Assembly: GCF_014207235.1 (NCBI RefSeq)
Contig: NZ_JACHDA010000005.1
Span: forward strand, 124,001 to 188,000
Reading direction: 5' to 3'
Origin: Sphingopyxis sp. JAI128
GTDB lineage: Bacteria > Pseudomonadota > Alphaproteobacteria > Sphingomonadales > Sphingomonadaceae
Length of the DNA stretch: 64,000 nucleotides
Of the stretch, positions 43,491-52,228 are shown one piece after another; position 1 is the first letter of the stretch; every line of letters starts with the position of its first letter. Position numbers and translations under genes: made by a program. The notes under the pieces were generated by a model, which worked only from the letters and a program-made list of their open reading frames with translations, was not told the DNA's origin and searched no databases.

Positions 43491-43556
43491 ACCATCGTCA
43501 GCAGGGCAAGTGCGGACAAAGACCTTTCGCCCAGATCTGTCGTTGGACCTTTGAAT

Positions 43557-44357
43557 CTAGACTGGCTGGCGTTCGAAGCGGGCGAGATCGCGCCGGATTT
43601 CCTTGGCATAGCCGCGGCCGACCGGAAGGCGGCGACCGTCGGCCAGGATGGCCCTGAAGCTGGCGCCCTCGCGGCAGAACTCGGTGACGATTTCGCTGCG
43701 CACGATCGTGGAGCGATGAATACGCGCGAAGCGCGCGGGATCGAGCCGTTCGAGCATGTCCCCGAGGGTACTGCGCAGGAGATAGCATTTATCCCCGGCA
43801 TGAATCCGGACATAATCATCCTCCGACGCGATCCAGTCGATTTCGTCGGTGGGAACGCGGATGAAGCCGGTCACTTTTTTTCGGATCCATATCTCTCGGT
43901 CATAAGCCGGGCGGTCGCCCTCGCGCATCCGCTCGCGAAGATTCGCGACGACGGCCTGGAGCTCTTCGGCGCGGTCAGCGCGCTCATGCTGATCGATCAG
44001 GAGCCGCGCCCGCGCGAGCGCGGCTTCGAGACGGGTTCGGTCGACCGGCTTCAGGAGATAATCGACCGCATGATGACCGAAGGCCTCGATCGCATGGCTG
44101 TCGAAGGCGGTGACGAAGATCACCTGGAGTCCCGGGTCCATGTCGATCCGCGACAGAAAGTCGAAGCCGCTGCCGTCGCGCATCCGAATATCGAGCAGCA
44201 CCACGTCGGGACGCAGCGTTGCGGTCCGCTCGGCTGCCTCCGCGCATCCTTCGGCGCGTCCACAGAGTTCGGCGCCATCGATCGTCCCGAGAAGGAGTTC
44301 GAGGCGCCGCAGCGCGAGGGGCTCGTCGTCGACGATCAGCACGCGCAGCGGCTTCAT
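43557..44357 (-). CDS. LytTR-type response regulator
   Basis: 266-aa response regulator. The receiver (about 4-120) has LIVDDEP, phospho-acceptor Asp in VVLLDIRMRDGSG, FVTAFDSHAIEAF and Lys in DYLLKPVDR. The LytTR DNA-binding domain (about 160-262) has IRKKVTGFIRVPTDEIDWIASEDDYVRIHAG, LGDMLERLDPARFARIHRSTIV and LPVGRGYAKEIRR. It is coupled to the LytS-like kinase gene by a 4-nt overlap. The signal and targets are unknown; the EF-hand gene divergent from the kinase is a candidate target. Confidence 0.95.
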   Translation of the reverse strand: MKPLRVLIVDDEPLALRRLELLLGTIDGAELCGRAEGCAEAAERTATLRPDVVLLDIRMRDGSGFDFLSRIDMDPGLQVIFVTAFDSHAIEAFGHHAVDYLLKPVDRTRLEAALARARLLIDQHERADRAEELQAVVANLRERMREGDRPAYDREIWIRKKVTGFIRVPTDEIDWIASEDDYVRIHAGDKCYLLRSTLGDMLERLDPARFARIHRSTIVRSEIVTEFCREGASFRAILADGRRLPVGRGYAKEIRRDLARFERQPV

Positions 44358-45445
44358 ATCCGCACCAACGGCAGCGAAAGGCGGACGACGAACTGGTCGG
44401 GCGGCGTAAACTCGGCCGACAGACCCGAGCGTTCGCCAAACCGGGCGTGGAGCCGTTCGCGCACGTTGCGCAGCCCGATCCCGAGCGGCTGCATGGCGGC
44501 GGGAGGCGGCGCGCGGTTCGTCACCACGAGGTCGAGCAGTTCTTCACGCCTGTGGGCCGAAATACCGATATGGGCGGGCCCGAGATGGCGCGATACGCCA
44601 TGCTTGATGGCATTTTCGACCAGCGGCTGAAGGATGAGGCTTGGGACCGCCATACCGGTGATCGCCGGGTCGGCTTCGATGTCGAGCCGGAGATCTGGGA
44701 AGCGGACGCGCTCCACCTCCAGATAGGCGCGCTGCAAAGACAGTTCGCAGTCCAGCGTGACATCCTCATTGGGGTCTAGCTCGAGCGTAAGGCGAAGGAA
44801 ATTGGCCAGCCGCTCGACCATCTCCTCCGCCTGGTCATTACGGCGATCGGCGATCAGCGACGCGAGCGCGTTAAGCGTATTGAAAAGGAAATGCGGGCTG
44901 ACCTGATAATAGAGCGCTTGCAGCTGCGCCGCCTGCGCCAGCGCATGCGCGCGCGCCTCGCGCCGCTCCTGGCGGCGCAACCGGGCGCTGTACGAGATGG
45001 CGAGATAGAAACCGATCCAGGTCGCGAAGAACCAGAGATGCAGGGCGAGCTCGAGAACGACCGAGCCAGGCGGCATGGGCTGCTCGGCGCCGAAGACGAT
45101 CCGGACAAAGAGGGTGATAAACCAGGCATAGGCTTCGGCTGCTGCTGGCGCGAGCAGCGCCGCGGCGGCGAGCTGCCAGCGCAGGCCATGGCGCTCGAAA
45201 TAGCGCAGCGCTAGGTGGAGGATGTAGCAGAAGCCCACACCAACAAGCGCCAAGAAGAGGCGCGGCACGATGAGGTTGCCCCAGGCATCGGGACGCTCGA
45301 ACAAAGATCGGAGCGTGAGGATTCCGAAATTGGCGAGCCAGAGAATGGCGGTCGCCCAGACAAGAAGCCGGCAGCTCTGGATATCGCTTCTCGCGGCGTC
45401 CCGCCTGTCGGACTCGGAATAATCGCTGGTCGCTACTCGCTTCAC
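44354..45445 (-). CDS. LytS/YehU-like sensor histidine kinase
   Basis: 363-aa membrane kinase with four predicted membrane segments (about 27-160), then a coiled linker (RRQERREARAHALAQAAQLQAL). A His_kinase domain (LYYQVSPHFLFNTLNALASLI, His in SPHFLFN) and an HATPase part with LILQPLVENAIKHG and IGLRNVRERLHARFG follow. There is no separate sensor domain, so the signal is sensed in the membrane. GTG 45445 is preceded by AGGATGACCGG. It is co-translated with the LytTR regulator and divergent from the second EF-hand gene. Confidence 0.94.
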   Translation of the reverse strand: MKRVATSDYSESDRRDAARSDIQSCRLLVWATAILWLANFGILTLRSLFERPDAWGNLIVPRLFLALVGVGFCYILHLALRYFERHGLRWQLAAAALLAPAAAEAYAWFITLFVRIVFGAEQPMPPGSVVLELALHLWFFATWIGFYLAISYSARLRRQERREARAHALAQAAQLQALYYQVSPHFLFNTLNALASLIADRRNDQAEEMVERLANFLRLTLELDPNEDVTLDCELSLQRAYLEVERVRFPDLRLDIEADPAITGMAVPSLILQPLVENAIKHGVSRHLGPAHIGISAHRREELLDLVVTNRAPPPAAMQPLGIGLRNVRERLHARFGERSGLSAEFTPPDQFVVRLSLPLVRI

Positions 45446-45666
45446 CCGGTCATCCTAGCGCCGCGCCGGAGAGAAGGCGCCCACTTTGAGCAGCACGGTT
45501 CGACCGTTCATCGCATTTGCGGCGCCGCGATCAACCGCCGCAGCGGCGGCGTTACAATTTGTTGCCGAACACTTACGCCGGGTTCACGCCCCGGTCCCCC
45601 CGGCTTGCCAAGGATTGCAACCGAGCGCTCGTCCATCGACGGGCGAGAATAATCAGGAGCCTACCG

Positions 45667-46089
45667 ATGATCCGCACCAAGCGCGTTGGCGCGTCTGCAC
45701 TCTTAGCCCTCTTCTGGATCGCCGCGCCGGCGATGGCTGCCTCGGCGAGCGACGTCTTGCGCGTGATCGAGAAATCCGACCGGAACAACGACGGCAAGGT
45801 TACCCGGGCCGAGCATATGGCGCTCCGCAAGACGATCTTCGATCGTCTGGATGGCAACCAAGACGGCCGCGTCGACAAGCGCGATGCCCCGAGCCCGCTC
45901 GTGCCGGGCAGCGCTCGCTTTCACCAGTTTCGCGCTTTTCTCGACAGCAACGGCGATGGGATCGTGACGCGAAGCGAAGCGATCAACGGACGAAGCGCCG
46001 CGTTCGACCGGGCTGACCGGAACCGCGACGGCATCGTCGACAAACGCGAGATGGCGGCGCTGCGCGCAGCCGCGCAACGAGGCGTCTAG
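45667..46089 (+). CDS. Exported EF-hand protein
   Basis: 140-aa periplasmic protein. A signal peptide (ALLALFWIAAPAMAASA) is followed by four EF-hand-like loops: DRNNDGKVTRAE, DGNQDGRVDKRD, DSNGDGIVTRSE and DRNRDGIVDKRE. All look able to bind calcium, with loop 2 ending in Asp. AGGAG lies 7 nt before ATG 45667, which decides the start against the longer frame from 45517. It is divergent from the LytS-like kinase gene and similar in layout to the EF-hand protein at 19055-19513. Confidence 0.9.
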   Translation: MIRTKRVGASALLALFWIAAPAMAASASDVLRVIEKSDRNNDGKVTRAEHMALRKTIFDRLDGNQDGRVDKRDAPSPLVPGSARFHQFRAFLDSNGDGIVTRSEAINGRSAAFDRADRNRDGIVDKREMAALRAAAQRGV

Positions 46090-46098
46090 AGAGGCGCA

Positions 46099-46140
46099 CT
46101 GCCGGCGGCGGTCCTTGCCCCCCTCCGCCGCCGCCGGCAG
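46099..46140 (+). terminator. Long GC hairpin after the EF-hand gene
   Basis: Perfect 13-bp stem (CTGCCGGCGGCGG 46099-46111 with CCGCCGCCGGCAG 46128-46140), 9 nt after the stop codon. Only a short TT follows. Confidence 0.6.
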
Positions 46141-46307
46141 TTACCACAGGATTGCATCATCGCCCCATTCTTCCTAGGATTCCTGCATCATGTTCAAGTC
46201 GACATTCTTCCCGCTGATCTGAGCGACCGCGAGTCGTTCCGGCGCCTGTGCGTCGTCAGTCAAAAAAGCGGCCCCGCAGACGCGGAGGCCGAATGGAGAA
46301 TGCTATC

Positions 46308-47093
46308 ATGCCTGATAACGAGCATGTGGGCCTGACCGCGGGTCAGGTCGAGAATTTCATCAGCGACGGGTTTGTTAAAGTCGAGGACGCTTTCAGTCCG
46401 GACCTTGCAGCGCGAGCGAGGGCTGAACTGTGGCACGACATGGGGCTGTCGCCGGACCGGCCGGAAGGCTGGGCACAGCCGGTGGTTCGGATCGGAGTCA
46501 AGTCATCGCCGCCCTTCGTGGAGGCTGCGAACACGCCGAGACTGCGCAAGGCCTATGATCAACTCGCCGGGGAGGGCCGGTGGCTTGCCCCGATGGGGGT
46601 CGGAACCTTTCCCATCCGCTTTCCCTCGCCCGAAGCGCCGGGAGACGTGGGCTGGCATGTGGACGTGAGCTTCGGCACCGACAATCCGGATTTCATGCAA
46701 TGGCGGGCCAATGTCATGAGCAAAGGGCGTGCCCTCTTGATGCTGTTCCTGTTTTCGGATGTCGGTCCCGATGATGCGCCAACGATAATCCGCAAGGGAT
46801 CGCATGCTGTCATCGCCAGGGAATTGTTGCCCTATGGCGAGGCCGGCGCGACGCTTGGCCAGCTTTCCGCGGACGGCTATGCGTCGACAAGCGGATGCGC
46901 CGAAGAGTTGGCAACCGGCGCGGCTGGCACTGTCTATTTGTGCCATCCCTTCCTCGTGCACTCGGCGCAACCTCACCGGGGACAGCAACCGCGGTTCATG
47001 GCGCAGCCGCCCTTGTTGCCAAGGGGCGAGCTTGATCCGAGTTCGCCGGCTTCGCCCGTGCAGTTGGCAATTCGGCAGGCCTGCGCACTTTGA
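46308..47093 (+). CDS. Phytanoyl-CoA dioxygenase (PhyH) family protein
   Basis: 261-aa Fe(II)/2-oxoglutarate-dependent oxygenase of the PhyH family. It starts with LTAGQVENFISDGFVKVEDAFSPDLAARARAELW. Iron ligands are His and Asp in GWHVDVSFG and a distal His in CHPFLVHSAQPHRG; the Arg of QQPRFMAQPPL may bind 2-oxoglutarate. The substrate is unknown; family members hydroxylate varied small molecules. ATG 46308 is chosen because GGAGAATGCTATC precedes it; the frame is open from 46248. Monocistronic with a terminator-like hairpin 8 nt after the stop. Confidence 0.9.
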   Translation: MPDNEHVGLTAGQVENFISDGFVKVEDAFSPDLAARARAELWHDMGLSPDRPEGWAQPVVRIGVKSSPPFVEAANTPRLRKAYDQLAGEGRWLAPMGVGTFPIRFPSPEAPGDVGWHVDVSFGTDNPDFMQWRANVMSKGRALLMLFLFSDVGPDDAPTIIRKGSHAVIARELLPYGEAGATLGQLSADGYASTSGCAEELATGAAGTVYLCHPFLVHSAQPHRGQQPRFMAQPPLLPRGELDPSSPASPVQLAIRQACAL

Positions 47094-47100
47094 CGACCGG

Positions 47101-47126
47101 ACTTGGGGCCGCCCTCGGCCCCAAGT
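47101..47126 (+). terminator. Hairpin after the PhyH gene
   Basis: Perfect 11-bp stem (ACTTGGGGCCG with CGGCCCCAAGT, 4-nt loop) just past the stop at 47093. The remainder of the 337-base gap to 47430 holds no gene I can support. Confidence 0.65.
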
Positions 47127-47430
47127 CTCACTTTGGAGCTCGCGCACCGCTGGATGCGACAATTATCCCGTGATCGCGGTTTCAACCGCTGCCAGGACCG
47201 GCGAGCAACCGCGCCGCCCATATCCAAGTCCGACCGTGGCCTGATCGTGAAGATGCTGCAAGCCCGGCAGGGGCAACGTCGGCACGATGTCTGCATCGGG
47301 TGCGTTGGCTCATTGCAAGCTTTTGTGGACGCCTGACGAGGCAGGCGGCACCAGAACTCGCTGGCCGGCAATCTACGCCCCCCGAAACGGTCAATATACT
47401 GCCCGCCCGGGAGGTCCCTCCCAGCCCTTG

Positions 47431-48195
47431 CTACTGCCGGGCAGCCCATGCGCGCATGGCCGCACGCAGGAAGGCGCCGAAGCCCGTCGCGATCGCTTCG
47501 TAGCGCGCTTCGAAGTCGGGATGTTCGTAGACGTCAGCCAGCCCGGCGTATGCAGAAGGCAGACTCGGTCCCGACATCCCCTCGACCCACGCCCGGTGGC
47601 GCTCGATGAAGGGATCAAGCAGGGCATCATCGGGGGCGACACCTTTCTGCATCTGCTCGGCAAGCTCTTGTTCGATCGCGCTGAGCTCCCGCATCCTGCT
47701 TTCAACTTCGGCCGGAGCCGCATCGTCCCAGCGCTCGTGCCCCTCTGCGATGTCTTTCGAGATGTCGGGGCCATATTTGTCGATGAGCCATTTTTCATAT
47801 TCGGCCTGCTTCGCCGGATCGACGACGCCGGTGTATAGTTCTTCATCGTTCATGATATGCTTTCCTTCCAGATTGGCGATTGTGCGGTCGATCGTCGCCA
47901 GGATCCGGGCTCCGCGCGACATGTTCTCGCTGATCCGCCGGCGCTGCTCGCGCAGGGTCTGCAAACGATCGAAATCGGGGGCATCGAGTGCCCTGGCGAT
48001 CTCAGCGAGAGGCATCCCGAGCTCACGGTAGATAAGTATCTGCTGCAAGCGCAGCACCTGCTCGCGGTCGTAATAGCGATAACCGTTCGGCCCTACATCT
48101 GCAGGGACAAGCAGCCCTATCTCGTGATAATGGTGCAACGTCCGGACGGAAATACGCGCGATCGCCGCCAGTTCGCTAACCTTGTATCGAGCCAC
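47431..48195 (-). CDS. MerR-family regulator with TipAS ligand domain
   Basis: 254-aa transcription factor. The N-terminal MerR HTH (about 1-70) has YKVSELAAIARISVRTLHHYHEIGLLVPADVGPNGYRYYD, then a coiled-coil dimer helix. The C-terminal TipAS domain (about 120-250) has YEKWLIDKYGPDISKDIAEG, LDPFIERHRAWVEG and YAGLADVYEHPDFEARYEAIATGFGAFLRAAM. TipA-type regulators bind thiopeptide-like or other drugs and switch on export or resistance genes. GTG 48195 has AGGAG 6 nt upstream. Its target is not obvious; the propeller gene lies 41 bp upstream on the same strand. Confidence 0.93.
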   Translation of the reverse strand: MARYKVSELAAIARISVRTLHHYHEIGLLVPADVGPNGYRYYDREQVLRLQQILIYRELGMPLAEIARALDAPDFDRLQTLREQRRRISENMSRGARILATIDRTIANLEGKHIMNDEELYTGVVDPAKQAEYEKWLIDKYGPDISKDIAEGHERWDDAAPAEVESRMRELSAIEQELAEQMQKGVAPDDALLDPFIERHRAWVEGMSGPSLPSAYAGLADVYEHPDFEARYEAIATGFGAFLRAAMRAWAARQ

Positions 48196-48236
48196 ACATA
48201 ACTCCTGTTTTCCTGCGCGGCGACTCCGATAGCCCC

Positions 48237-48929
48237 TCACGTCGCGTCAGGGTCAAGCGGGAGTTCCGACAAATCAGCGGTGTGGCGGGCCGGCGCCGCG
48301 TCCGCTGGAACGGCCATCAGCCCGATCGCGCCCTTGTCGGCGAAACCAAAATAGAACTGGCCTTTGCCATCGAACTCGATCCCGGAGATATGCGTGCCCG
48401 CGGGCGCGATGGCCTTGCCGAGTATGGCCCCGCTACGCGGGTCGATACGACGCAGGTCGCTTCCCTCCGGGCCGCCGGTTGCATGCCAAAGCTCTCCCAT
48501 CGCCCAACTGACGCCGGTCACGCAGCGATCGGAAGACAGGATGCGCCGCACCTCCCCAGATGCAGGGTCCACCTCATATATCCGCCGCTCGGCATAATGA
48601 CCGATCCATAGCGACCCCTCTGCCCAGGCCATACCGGAATGGCCAGCGCCGGCGGGCGCGTGAAGCCGTGCGACCACCTCGCCCGATACGGGCTCGATCT
48701 TGAGTATCTCCGGGCCTGAAAGCTGATAGATATGCGTTCCGTCGAACGCCGTTCCCGCGTTGGCCGGCACCGCATGAGAAACCTGAATATGTCCGGTTCC
48801 CGGGTCGAGCGCGTTCAGGTGCGAACCGCTCGCGAACCAGACGCGGTTCCCATCGAAGGTCACGCCGTGCACGACGTCGATATCCTCGAGCCGATATATC
48901 CGGAGGGCCTCGGTGCAATCCTGGCTCAT
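48237..48929 (-). CDS. Beta-propeller (streptogramin lyase/SMP-30-like) protein
   Basis: 230-aa cytoplasmic beta-propeller with repeated blades: HGVTFDGNRVWFASGSHLNALDPGTGHI, GTAFDGTHIYQLSGPEILKIEPVSGEV, GMAWAEGSLWIGHYAERRIYEVDPASGEV, GVSWAMGELWHATGG and GIEFDGKGQFYFGF. The blade type is that of Vgb-like/NHL or SMP-30 proteins. No lyase His pair can be assigned, so it may bind or sense a ligand rather than cleave it. It overlaps the TPR/winged-helix regulator gene by 4 nt. Confidence 0.8.
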   Translation of the reverse strand: MSQDCTEALRIYRLEDIDVVHGVTFDGNRVWFASGSHLNALDPGTGHIQVSHAVPANAGTAFDGTHIYQLSGPEILKIEPVSGEVVARLHAPAGAGHSGMAWAEGSLWIGHYAERRIYEVDPASGEVRRILSSDRCVTGVSWAMGELWHATGGPEGSDLRRIDPRSGAILGKAIAPAGTHISGIEFDGKGQFYFGFADKGAIGLMAVPADAAPARHTADLSELPLDPDAT

Positions 48930-50185
48930 CGCATGTCCTTCGTATCCCCGGTCCCCGTCGCGGCAACCAGCAACAGATTGGGAGTGACGCCCGCGAGCGG
49001 GCGCGCGACCCAGCGACGCAACCGACCATCCCCCACCGGCCCGGCCTGGCCTTCACGCATCAGGGCCGCCAGACCGCGCTGGACGCTGCGCTGGCTGGCC
49101 CCGAGCGCGGCGGCCAGCGCGAAGCTCGACCAGGCTTCGCCATCCGAAAGCAAACCCAGCAATCTAGCCTCCGGCGATGCGATTGGTGGCGAAAGAACCA
49201 CAACATCGCCGCCGCGAAGCGGGACCAGCCGGTAGCCGCGCGCGGTCGAGCGGACCGCGGCGGTGCCGCCCACATGACGGCGAAGGCGACTCATTTCGAC
49301 GCGAAGCCTGTTTCGATATCCTTCGTCCACCTCGCGCGCGCCGAAGACGCGCTGAACGAGCGTGTCGCGCGTGACATCTGACGGGCATTGTTCGGCAAGC
49401 ATCTGGAGAAGCATCAAGAGAATGGGTCGGCCCGTAAAATCCACATGGATGCCATCGCAGCCCAGCACCTGACGACCCAGGTCGAGCACCAGCGCTCCAC
49501 TCGCGAGCAGCTCTTCCACTTCGCGCAGGACAAGCAAACGGCCCCCCGCGGTTCGCGCCACGGGACGCTCCAGCGCTTCGCCGAGAGCCGCTGCCTGGGC
49601 CCGCAACATCGCATGATCGCCCGCGAGAGCGACTGCATCAGCAAGCAGTAGCGCAGCTTCCTGCGCGCGCGCGCGCCGGGCCGCGATCTCCGCGCGGAGC
49701 AGGAGGTGCGCTGCCCGCAATGAAGCCGGCATGATGAGAGGCATCTCCGTGTCGAGACGCTGCCCCGCTTCGCCGATCCGCCCGGTGAGCATCAGCAAGC
49801 GCGCTTCGAGCAGCACGGCGTGAGCCGCATTGAAGCGGTCCTGCAGGTCGCCGAACGCGCCCGCAAGCCCTGCGAGCAAGCGCGATGCGGTTCGAAAGTC
49901 GCGAAGCGCGAGCCTGATTTCGGCCTCGGCAAGAATGCAGCGCGCCTTCGCCAGCTTATCGGCATCGGCGAAGCGGGCACGTGCCCTCCGCAACAACTCG
50001 ATCCCCCGTTCCAGGTCGCCGATCTGTGCAAGAGCGATTCCCCGCAACGCAAGGGCTGCGGCGTCTTCGCGCAGCGCGACCAGTTGCAGCGCGTCGAAAG
50101 GGGCACCGGCAGCTAGCAGTTGGGCTGCAACAGCGGCTGCGTCCTGGCTGTCATTCGCGCCAGAAATGTCACTCACCTTCGCCAA
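48926..50185 (-). CDS. TPR plus OmpR-type winged-helix regulator
   Basis: 419-aa protein. The first half (about 15-215) is Ala/Leu-rich helical repeats of TPR style (ALALRGIALAQIGDLERGIELLRRARARFADADK). It is followed by a winged-helix domain of the OmpR C-terminal type (about 235-330: LDLGRQVLGCDGIHVDFTGRPILLMLLQMLAEQ, TLVQRVFG, EGYRNRLRVEMSRLRRHVG, TARGYRLVP). A further HTH-like tail (SFALAAALGASQRSVQRGLAALMREG) ends the chain. No receiver domain is present. It is co-translated with the beta-propeller protein and divergent from an SRPBCC gene, probably its target. Confidence 0.82.
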   Translation of the reverse strand: MAKVSDISGANDSQDAAAVAAQLLAAGAPFDALQLVALREDAAALALRGIALAQIGDLERGIELLRRARARFADADKLAKARCILAEAEIRLALRDFRTASRLLAGLAGAFGDLQDRFNAAHAVLLEARLLMLTGRIGEAGQRLDTEMPLIMPASLRAAHLLLRAEIAARRARAQEAALLLADAVALAGDHAMLRAQAAALGEALERPVARTAGGRLLVLREVEELLASGALVLDLGRQVLGCDGIHVDFTGRPILLMLLQMLAEQCPSDVTRDTLVQRVFGAREVDEGYRNRLRVEMSRLRRHVGGTAAVRSTARGYRLVPLRGGDVVVLSPPIASPEARLLGLLSDGEAWSSFALAAALGASQRSVQRGLAALMREGQAGPVGDGRLRRWVARPLAGVTPNLLLVAATGTGDTKDMR

Positions 50186-50319
50186 GCGCCTGCCCTATCT
50201 CTTGGCGGTGTCCAGCACGTCCCCTGCCCGTCGAAGCCCGACGGCCAGCATGCCACAGGCGATGACCAATCGCCGGGTTCGGGATTTCGAAGAAAGACGA
50301 ACATGGAAGGAAAAGCCTG

Positions 50320-50808
50320 ATGCCAACCGATCGCTACACTATCCGCTTCCCTGTTGCCCAGCCCCCCGCGGCCGTTTTCGCCGCGATCAACAACGTCCGC
50401 GGATGGTGGTCCGCCGGGATTGAAGGCACGACCGACGCCGTGGGCGGCCGCTTCGTTCACCAGGTCCAGGATCTGCACCGCTGCGAGATCGAGGTCACCG
50501 AACTGGAAGCGGATCGCCGCGTGGTCTGGACGGTGATCGACAATCATTTCGGTTTCACGAAGGACAAGACCGAATGGACCGGCACCACGATCCGCTTCGA
50601 CATCCTGCCGCATAAGGGCGGGTCCGAGCTGATGTTCGCGCATATTGGTCTGGTCCCCGACTATGAATGCTATGAGGTCTGCACGAGCGGCTGGACCAAC
50701 TATATGGCCAGCCTGAAAAGCCTGATCGAAACCGGTCGCGGCGATCCGAACATCGGGGCGCCCAAGACCGACAGCGAGCGTCTCGTGGAGAAACTTACCC
50801 GCCATTGA
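50320..50808 (+). CDS. SRPBCC / AHSA1-type START-like protein
   Basis: 162-aa single-domain protein with the SRPBCC pattern: YTIRFPVAQPPAAVFAAINNVRGWWSAGIEGT, GGRFVHQVQDLHRCEIEVTELEADRRVVWTVID, TTIRFDILPHKGGSELMFAHIGLVPDYECYEV and CTSGWTNYMASLKSLIETG. It binds a hydrophobic ligand or acts as a small enzyme; details are unknown. AAGGAAAA lies 6 nt before ATG 50320. Divergent from the TPR regulator gene (134 bp). Confidence 0.9.
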   Translation: MPTDRYTIRFPVAQPPAAVFAAINNVRGWWSAGIEGTTDAVGGRFVHQVQDLHRCEIEVTELEADRRVVWTVIDNHFGFTKDKTEWTGTTIRFDILPHKGGSELMFAHIGLVPDYECYEVCTSGWTNYMASLKSLIETGRGDPNIGAPKTDSERLVEKLTRH

Positions 50809-50909
50809 GGGGGAATTGGACGCCGCCCGCTATCTGGTTACATTTTCTTACACGGCCGCCGCCTTCGAGATCGCGAGGATGTGAATCGCTGACGTAGCAA
50901 CGCGCACGG

Positions 50910-51650
50910 TCAGAGGCCGAAATCCGAAGGGCGAAAGCTGAACCGCTCGAGTGATGGAAAGGCCCGAAGGGCGACCAATGAGCCTTGCTCGTAGCGAATA
51001 TGCCAGGTTTGGGCATTGTGAGGCGCTGGGTCGGTGAAAACCGACGGGTCGAGCAAGGCGATGTTGGCGCGGTGCTGTGGATCCCGGACGGATGCATAGC
51101 GGATGGCCTGAGTGTCGATCTCGCGCGCCTCGGACGCAAATTGCTGGCAGGCGGAATAGTCCTCCCGCGCCATCCACAGCGAGGAACCTCCGACAAATGG
51201 CTCTGCACAAAGGTCAAGCATCCGGTCCATAGCGACCGAGACACTGATTGCCGAATGTTCAACAGTCGCGCTCGGCGGCTCGAAGGCGGGCGACCGCGCG
51301 TAGAAGCGCAGCCGCCAATAGGCCATCTCGGCGATCGCCGCACCAATTGCCTCTGCGGCGTAGAAGATTCCGGGCTTCTCGCCGGCACGACGAAACCTCG
51401 AGCTGCTCCGGTGCCCGTAGCGAAACGGCGTTGCGAGAAGATAGTGGAGGTGTCTCGCCGCGACGGGCAACCTGGGCTTCACTTCTTCAACAAGCTGTTC
51501 GAGCAACGCCTGATCGTCGGTGCCGACAGCCAGACGATTGGTCGAAATCCGGTGCTGGGCCTCGACGATCCGCCAGAGCTTTCCATTGTAGGGACGGAAA
51601 TGCTCGGGCCTTGGCGCTCGCTCAAACCCGGGCGCGGTAGTCATCGACAT
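50910..51650 (-). CDS. RES-domain toxin
   Basis: About 246-aa toxin of the RES family (NAD+-degrading phosphorylase type). Family features are visible: LWRIVEAQHRIST with a candidate catalytic Arg, YGHRSSSRFRRAGEKPGIFYAAEAIGAAIAEMAYWRLRF with a second Arg, Tyr and Glu, and the C-terminal block WHIRYEQGSLVALRAF. Known members deplete cellular NAD+ unless bound by their antitoxin. The start overlaps the antitoxin gene by 29 nt; ATG 51644 or TTG 51659 are alternatives. It lies on the integrase side of the tRNA-Leu island. Confidence 0.93.
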   Translation of the reverse strand: MSMTTAPGFERAPRPEHFRPYNGKLWRIVEAQHRISTNRLAVGTDDQALLEQLVEEVKPRLPVAARHLHYLLATPFRYGHRSSSRFRRAGEKPGIFYAAEAIGAAIAEMAYWRLRFYARSPAFEPPSATVEHSAISVSVAMDRMLDLCAEPFVGGSSLWMAREDYSACQQFASEAREIDTQAIRYASVRDPQHRANIALLDPSVFTDPAPHNAQTWHIRYEQGSLVALRAFPSLERFSFRPSDFGL

Positions 51651-51996
51651 AGTCGGCAACGTCGTTCAGACCGCGAATCGTGCGGATCAGGTCGATGGGC
51701 CTGCCCTGGAGATCGAGGTTTTCCGATTTCAGCCACGACACCGAGGCGGCATCGTCGCTTCCCATGAGCGCATCGAGGCTGCGAAAAAGCCGGACGAGAT
51801 ACTGCCCCAGTTCGAAGGCCTTCTCGGCTGGTTGAAGGCGATAGCTGCCGGTACGGAGCCGTGAGGCGGTTGCCGAGGAAATACCGACGATCGAGCCCAG
51901 TTGCTCGTTCGTCAGTTTCCAGCACGTGGCCACGCGCGCGACCGCTTCCGAGAGCACTCGTCCGTGATCTACGTGAGACGCCGGGAGCGTAGCCAT
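51622..51996 (-). CDS. Xre/MbcA/ParS-type antitoxin of the RES toxin
   Basis: 124-aa antitoxin. An N-terminal HTH (LSEAVARVATCWKLTNEQLGSIVGISSATASRLRTG) is followed by the DUF2384 toxin-binding part (FELGQYLVRLFRSLDALMGSDDAASVSWLKSENLDLQGRPIDLI, RTIRGLNDVADYV). It neutralises the downstream RES toxin and probably represses the operon. AGGAG lies just before ATG 51996. Upstream, around TGATATGATCA, is a possible operator. The pair order (antitoxin first) is usual. Confidence 0.94.
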   Translation of the reverse strand: MATLPASHVDHGRVLSEAVARVATCWKLTNEQLGSIVGISSATASRLRTGSYRLQPAEKAFELGQYLVRLFRSLDALMGSDDAASVSWLKSENLDLQGRPIDLIRTIRGLNDVADYVDDYRARV

Positions 51997-52228
51997 GACA
52001 TTCTCCTGAACAGTTATTGATCATATCATTCATAGGAACAAAGGATGGAAATTACAAGGCAGCCGGATTCTTCCGATGAGGCGAAGATCTGAGCTGCGCG
52101 GACGTCGTCGGGCCATGAGAAAATTGAAAGGAAGCGTTGACCGCCTCCCCTCTTATCGCGCCGCGCAAGCTCAAGCTGACGGACGATAGCGGCATCGATT
52201 TTTGCGAAGCAGTTCGATTTTAAAGCCT

